In this document: piece by piece, positions 5,875 through 7,437 of the stretch
How positions within the stretch are numbered: the stretch's first letter is position 1
Layout of the letters: each line of letters starts with the position of its first letter
Source of the DNA: JAKZSU01 sp047517485
Lineage (GTDB): Bacteria > Pseudomonadota > Alphaproteobacteria > UBA7887
Assembly (NCBI GenBank): GCA_047517485.1
Contig: JAKZSU010000019.1
Span: forward strand, 1-7,437
Reading direction: 5' to 3'
Length of the DNA stretch: 7,437 nucleotides
The notes under the pieces: model-generated
What the model was told of the DNA's origin: nothing
The model's database searches: none
What the model saw: the letters and a program-made list of their open reading frames with translations, nothing else
Made by a program: the position numbers and the translations under genes

Positions 5875-6525
5875 ATGACCCTCACCCGGATGACCCGACG
5901 CAGCCTGATCGGCGCCCTGTCGGCAACCGCCTTGGCGTCGATGCCGGCGGCGCGCGCGGCGAGTTGCGCGTTCACCCCGCCGGGCCCCGAGGGCCCGTTC
6001 TATCCGGCATCGTTCAGGGAAATGGATGGCGATCTGACCCTGGTGCGCGGCGCCGAGGCCTCGGCCAAGGGCCAGGTCATCGAGGTTAGCGGGCGGGTGC
6101 TCAACCAATCCTGCCGGCCGCTCGCATCCGCGGTGATCGATGTCTGGCAAGCCAACGCCGACGGGCGCTACGATCACCCCCGCGATGCGGGCAATCCGTC
6201 TCCGCTCGATCCAAACTTCCAGGGCTTCGCGCGCCTGATCGCCGACGCCCGCGGCGGGTTTCGCTTTCGCACCGTCAAGCCGGGCGGCTATCCGGTCAGC
6301 GACACTTGGGCGCGGCCGCCGCACATTCATATCAAGGTCACGCCGGTCTATGAGCCGTATCTGATCACCCAAATGTATTTTGCCGGCGATCCGCTCAACG
6401 ACGGCGATCGGCTGTTCAATGCCATCGATCCGGCAGCGCGCGACCGCGCGCTGGTCGATTTCAGCACCGTGAGCGCCGACAATATTCCGACCGGCACGTT
6501 CGATCTCATCGTCGGCGCCGGTTAG
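5875..6525 (+). CDS. Tat-exported intradiol ring-cleavage dioxygenase
   Basis: The family uses Fe(III) to open catechol-type rings between the two hydroxyls. The 216-residue product has the fold order of protocatechuate 3,4-dioxygenase. All four iron ligands can be placed: Y99 (ADGRYDH), Y139 (GGYP), H150 and H152 (RPPHIHIKV). R147 matches the conserved active-site arginine. The family motif VIDVWQANADG lies at 88-98. The N-terminus MTRRSLIGALSATALASMPA followed by ARA (residues 6-28) is a twin-arginine signal with a probable cut after ARA, so the enzyme should act in the periplasm, unlike cytoplasmic PcaGH. ATG 5875 is preferred because AAGGA at 5863-5867 lies 7 bases upstream; ATG 5860 would overlap this. 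It is probably a single-subunit enzyme, since no partner subunit follows. The SDR gene starts 9 bases later, so they form an operon. The substrate is unknown. Confidence 0.9.
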   Translation: MTLTRMTRRSLIGALSATALASMPAARAASCAFTPPGPEGPFYPASFREMDGDLTLVRGAEASAKGQVIEVSGRVLNQSCRPLASAVIDVWQANADGRYDHPRDAGNPSPLDPNFQGFARLIADARGGFRFRTVKPGGYPVSDTWARPPHIHIKVTPVYEPYLITQMYFAGDPLNDGDRLFNAIDPAARDRALVDFSTVSADNIPTGTFDLIVGAG

Positions 6526-6534
6526 GTCGATAGC

Positions 6535-7302
6535 ATGAATATCGATGGCGTAGCGGCGGTGGTGACCGGCGGCGCGTCCGGGTTGGGCGCCGCGACGTGT
6601 CGCGCGCTGACCGCTGCCGGAGCCAAGGTCGCGGTGTTCGATGTCAACGAGGCCGCCGGCGCGGCCGTGGCGGCGGAGATCGGCGGCGTGTTTCATGTCT
6701 GCGATGTCGGTGACGAAGCCAGCGCCGTCACCGCCTTCGAGGCCGCCGCGTCGGCGCATGGCGCGGCGCGGATTCTGGTGAACTGCGCCGGTATCGGGCT
6801 GATGGGACGACTGTTCCGGCGCTCCGGACTCCACACCCTCGAGCGGTTCGAGAAGATCATGCGGGTCAATACCACCGGCACCTTCAATTGCGTCCGCCTC
6901 GCGGCGGCGGGGATGCGCGATCTCGAACCGACCGGCGACGGCGAACGCGGGGTGATCGTCAACACCGCGTCGATTGCCGGGCTCGAAGGGAATGCCGGCA
7001 CGGTCGCCTATTCGTCGTCCAAGGCGGCGGTCGCCGGCATGACCCTGCCGCTCGCGCGCGAACTCGCGGCGTACGATATTCGTGTCGTGGCGATTGCGCC
7101 GGGGGCCTTCGATACGCCGATGTATTCCACCATCGAGACCGAGGCGAGCGAGCGCATGCTGCGCGACGCGCTGTCGCCCAAGCGCAAGGGGAGGCCGCCG
7201 GAGTATGCCGCCCTGGTCCGCCATATTGTGGAAAATCAAATGCTTAACGGCGAAGTGATCCGACTTGATGCCGGCTTGCGCATAGCCGCCAGTTACAGTT
7301 GA
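6535..7302 (+). CDS. Short-chain dehydrogenase, HSD10 / 3-hydroxyacyl-CoA dehydrogenase type 2-like
   Basis: This is a cytoplasmic NAD-dependent classical SDR of 255 residues, the usual length. The Rossmann motif is TGGASGLG (11-18). D36 at the end of the second strand favours NAD over NADP. NCAG lies at 83-86 and the structural N112 in RVNTTGTFN. The catalytic S146, Y159 and K163 lie in NTASIAGLEGNAGTVAYSSS plus K. The segments GERGVIVNTASIAG, PGAFDTPMYS and LNGEVIRLDAGLR are characteristic of the HSD10 group, which oxidises 3-hydroxyacyl-CoA and some hydroxysteroids. ATG 6535 lies 9 bases after the dioxygenase stop, with an AGG overlapping that stop. Pairing with an exported dioxygenase suggests catabolism of an aromatic or alicyclic substrate, but this is inference. 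Confidence 0.92.
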   Translation: MNIDGVAAVVTGGASGLGAATCRALTAAGAKVAVFDVNEAAGAAVAAEIGGVFHVCDVGDEASAVTAFEAAASAHGAARILVNCAGIGLMGRLFRRSGLHTLERFEKIMRVNTTGTFNCVRLAAAGMRDLEPTGDGERGVIVNTASIAGLEGNAGTVAYSSSKAAVAGMTLPLARELAAYDIRVVAIAPGAFDTPMYSTIETEASERMLRDALSPKRKGRPPEYAALVRHIVENQMLNGEVIRLDAGLRIAASYS

Positions 7303-7315
7303 GTCGGACCCGATT

Positions 7316-7355
7316 TCCTTGGACACAGAATTGGCTTAATCGAAGTGTCCAAGGA
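7316..7355 (+). repeat. Inverted repeat overlapping a Shine-Dalgarno; possible IS end region
   Basis: TCCTTGGACAC (7316-7326) and GTGTCCAAGGA (7345-7355) are exact reverse complements, 11 bp, around an 18-base loop. The right arm runs into AAGGAGG (7351-7357), the Shine-Dalgarno of the ORF at 7366. In RNA the hairpin would therefore cover that ribosome site. It may reduce transposase translation from outside transcripts, a known theme in insertion sequences, or it may act as a terminator-like structure after the SDR gene, although no T-run follows. Confidence 0.65.
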
Positions 7356-7365
7356 GGACCGGAAC

Positions 7366-7437
7366 ATGACCGATAATTTTGAGAAGAAAGTTGCTGTTGA
7401 TGGGCCTGTGGTAAATGCGGGCGAGCTTGGCTCGTCC
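7366..7437 (+). CDS. Start of a probable IS3-type transposase OrfA, cut by the right edge
   Basis: ATG 7366 follows AAGGAGG by 8 bases and opens 24 codons to the window end: MTDNFEKKVAVDGPVVNAGE then LGSS. The N-terminus, especially DGPVVNAGELG, resembles from memory the start of IS3-family OrfA-like proteins that continue into a helix-turn-helix domain, but the diagnostic part lies outside the window. Codons such as AAT, TTT, GTT and GCT are richer in A/T than in the neighbours, which fits an acquired element. The inverted repeat just upstream also fits a mobile-element end. The start is well supported; the identity is moderate at best. Confidence 0.45.
   Translation, partial: MTDNFEKKVAVDGPVVNAGELGSS

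Noticed and set aside
5770..7326. 518-codon minus-strand open frame across the dioxygenase and SDR genes
   Set aside because: It is antisense to two genes with full catalytic motifs and a tight junction. Its translation is rich in Arg, Gly and Ala with no domain, as expected of a GC-driven shadow.
1..7437. CRISPR array, tRNA or rRNA gene
   Set aside because: No regularly spaced direct repeats and no cloverleaf or rRNA-like stretch was seen on either strand. The short 16S-like CACCTCCTT at 3785-3793 is too small to be an rRNA fragment.

Overview
The window is GC-rich DNA with strong G/C bias at third codon positions. The protein families (an alphaproteobacterial-type CheZ, SCO1/SenC, NosR, Tat-exported enzymes) point to an alphaproteobacterium, probably Rhodospirillales-like. 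That placement is an inference from family resemblance only.

Left part (1-428): the last codons of an unrecognised gene, then a short CheZ-like chemotaxis phosphatase. It keeps the catalytic helix motif and the C-terminal CheY-binding tail but lacks the usual N-terminal half.

Copper/redox block (548-3664): three tightly spaced plus-strand genes that look like one operon. They encode a SCO1/SenC copper-delivery protein, a small exported cupredoxin with an amicyanin-type ligand loop, and a NosR-family flavin and iron-sulfur membrane protein. No nosZ, nosDFY or nosL gene lies in the window. The likely common theme is periplasmic electron transfer and copper-centre maturation.

Intergenic 3665-3947: no large gene. 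It holds a possible 25-residue hydrophobic leader ORF with a good Shine-Dalgarno and a TTG start. It also holds several hairpins, one of which presents an anti-Shine-Dalgarno-like ACCTCC. The layout resembles a cis-regulatory leader ahead of the next gene.

Metabolic block (3948-7302): a Tat-exported metal-dependent amidohydrolase ends at a convincing intrinsic terminator. It is followed by a small FmdB-type zinc-ribbon protein. A spacer of about 240 bases then carries what looks like a decayed minus-strand gene end. Last comes a two-gene unit of a Tat-exported intradiol ring-cleavage dioxygenase and an HSD10-like short-chain dehydrogenase. Two exported enzymes of types often linked to aromatic or ring-fission chemistry lie close together, but a shared pathway is not proven.

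Right edge (7303-7437): an 11-bp inverted repeat whose right arm overlaps a strong Shine-Dalgarno, then the first 24 codons of an ORF cut by the window end. Its sequence resembles the start of an IS3-type transposase OrfA, so a mobile element may begin here.
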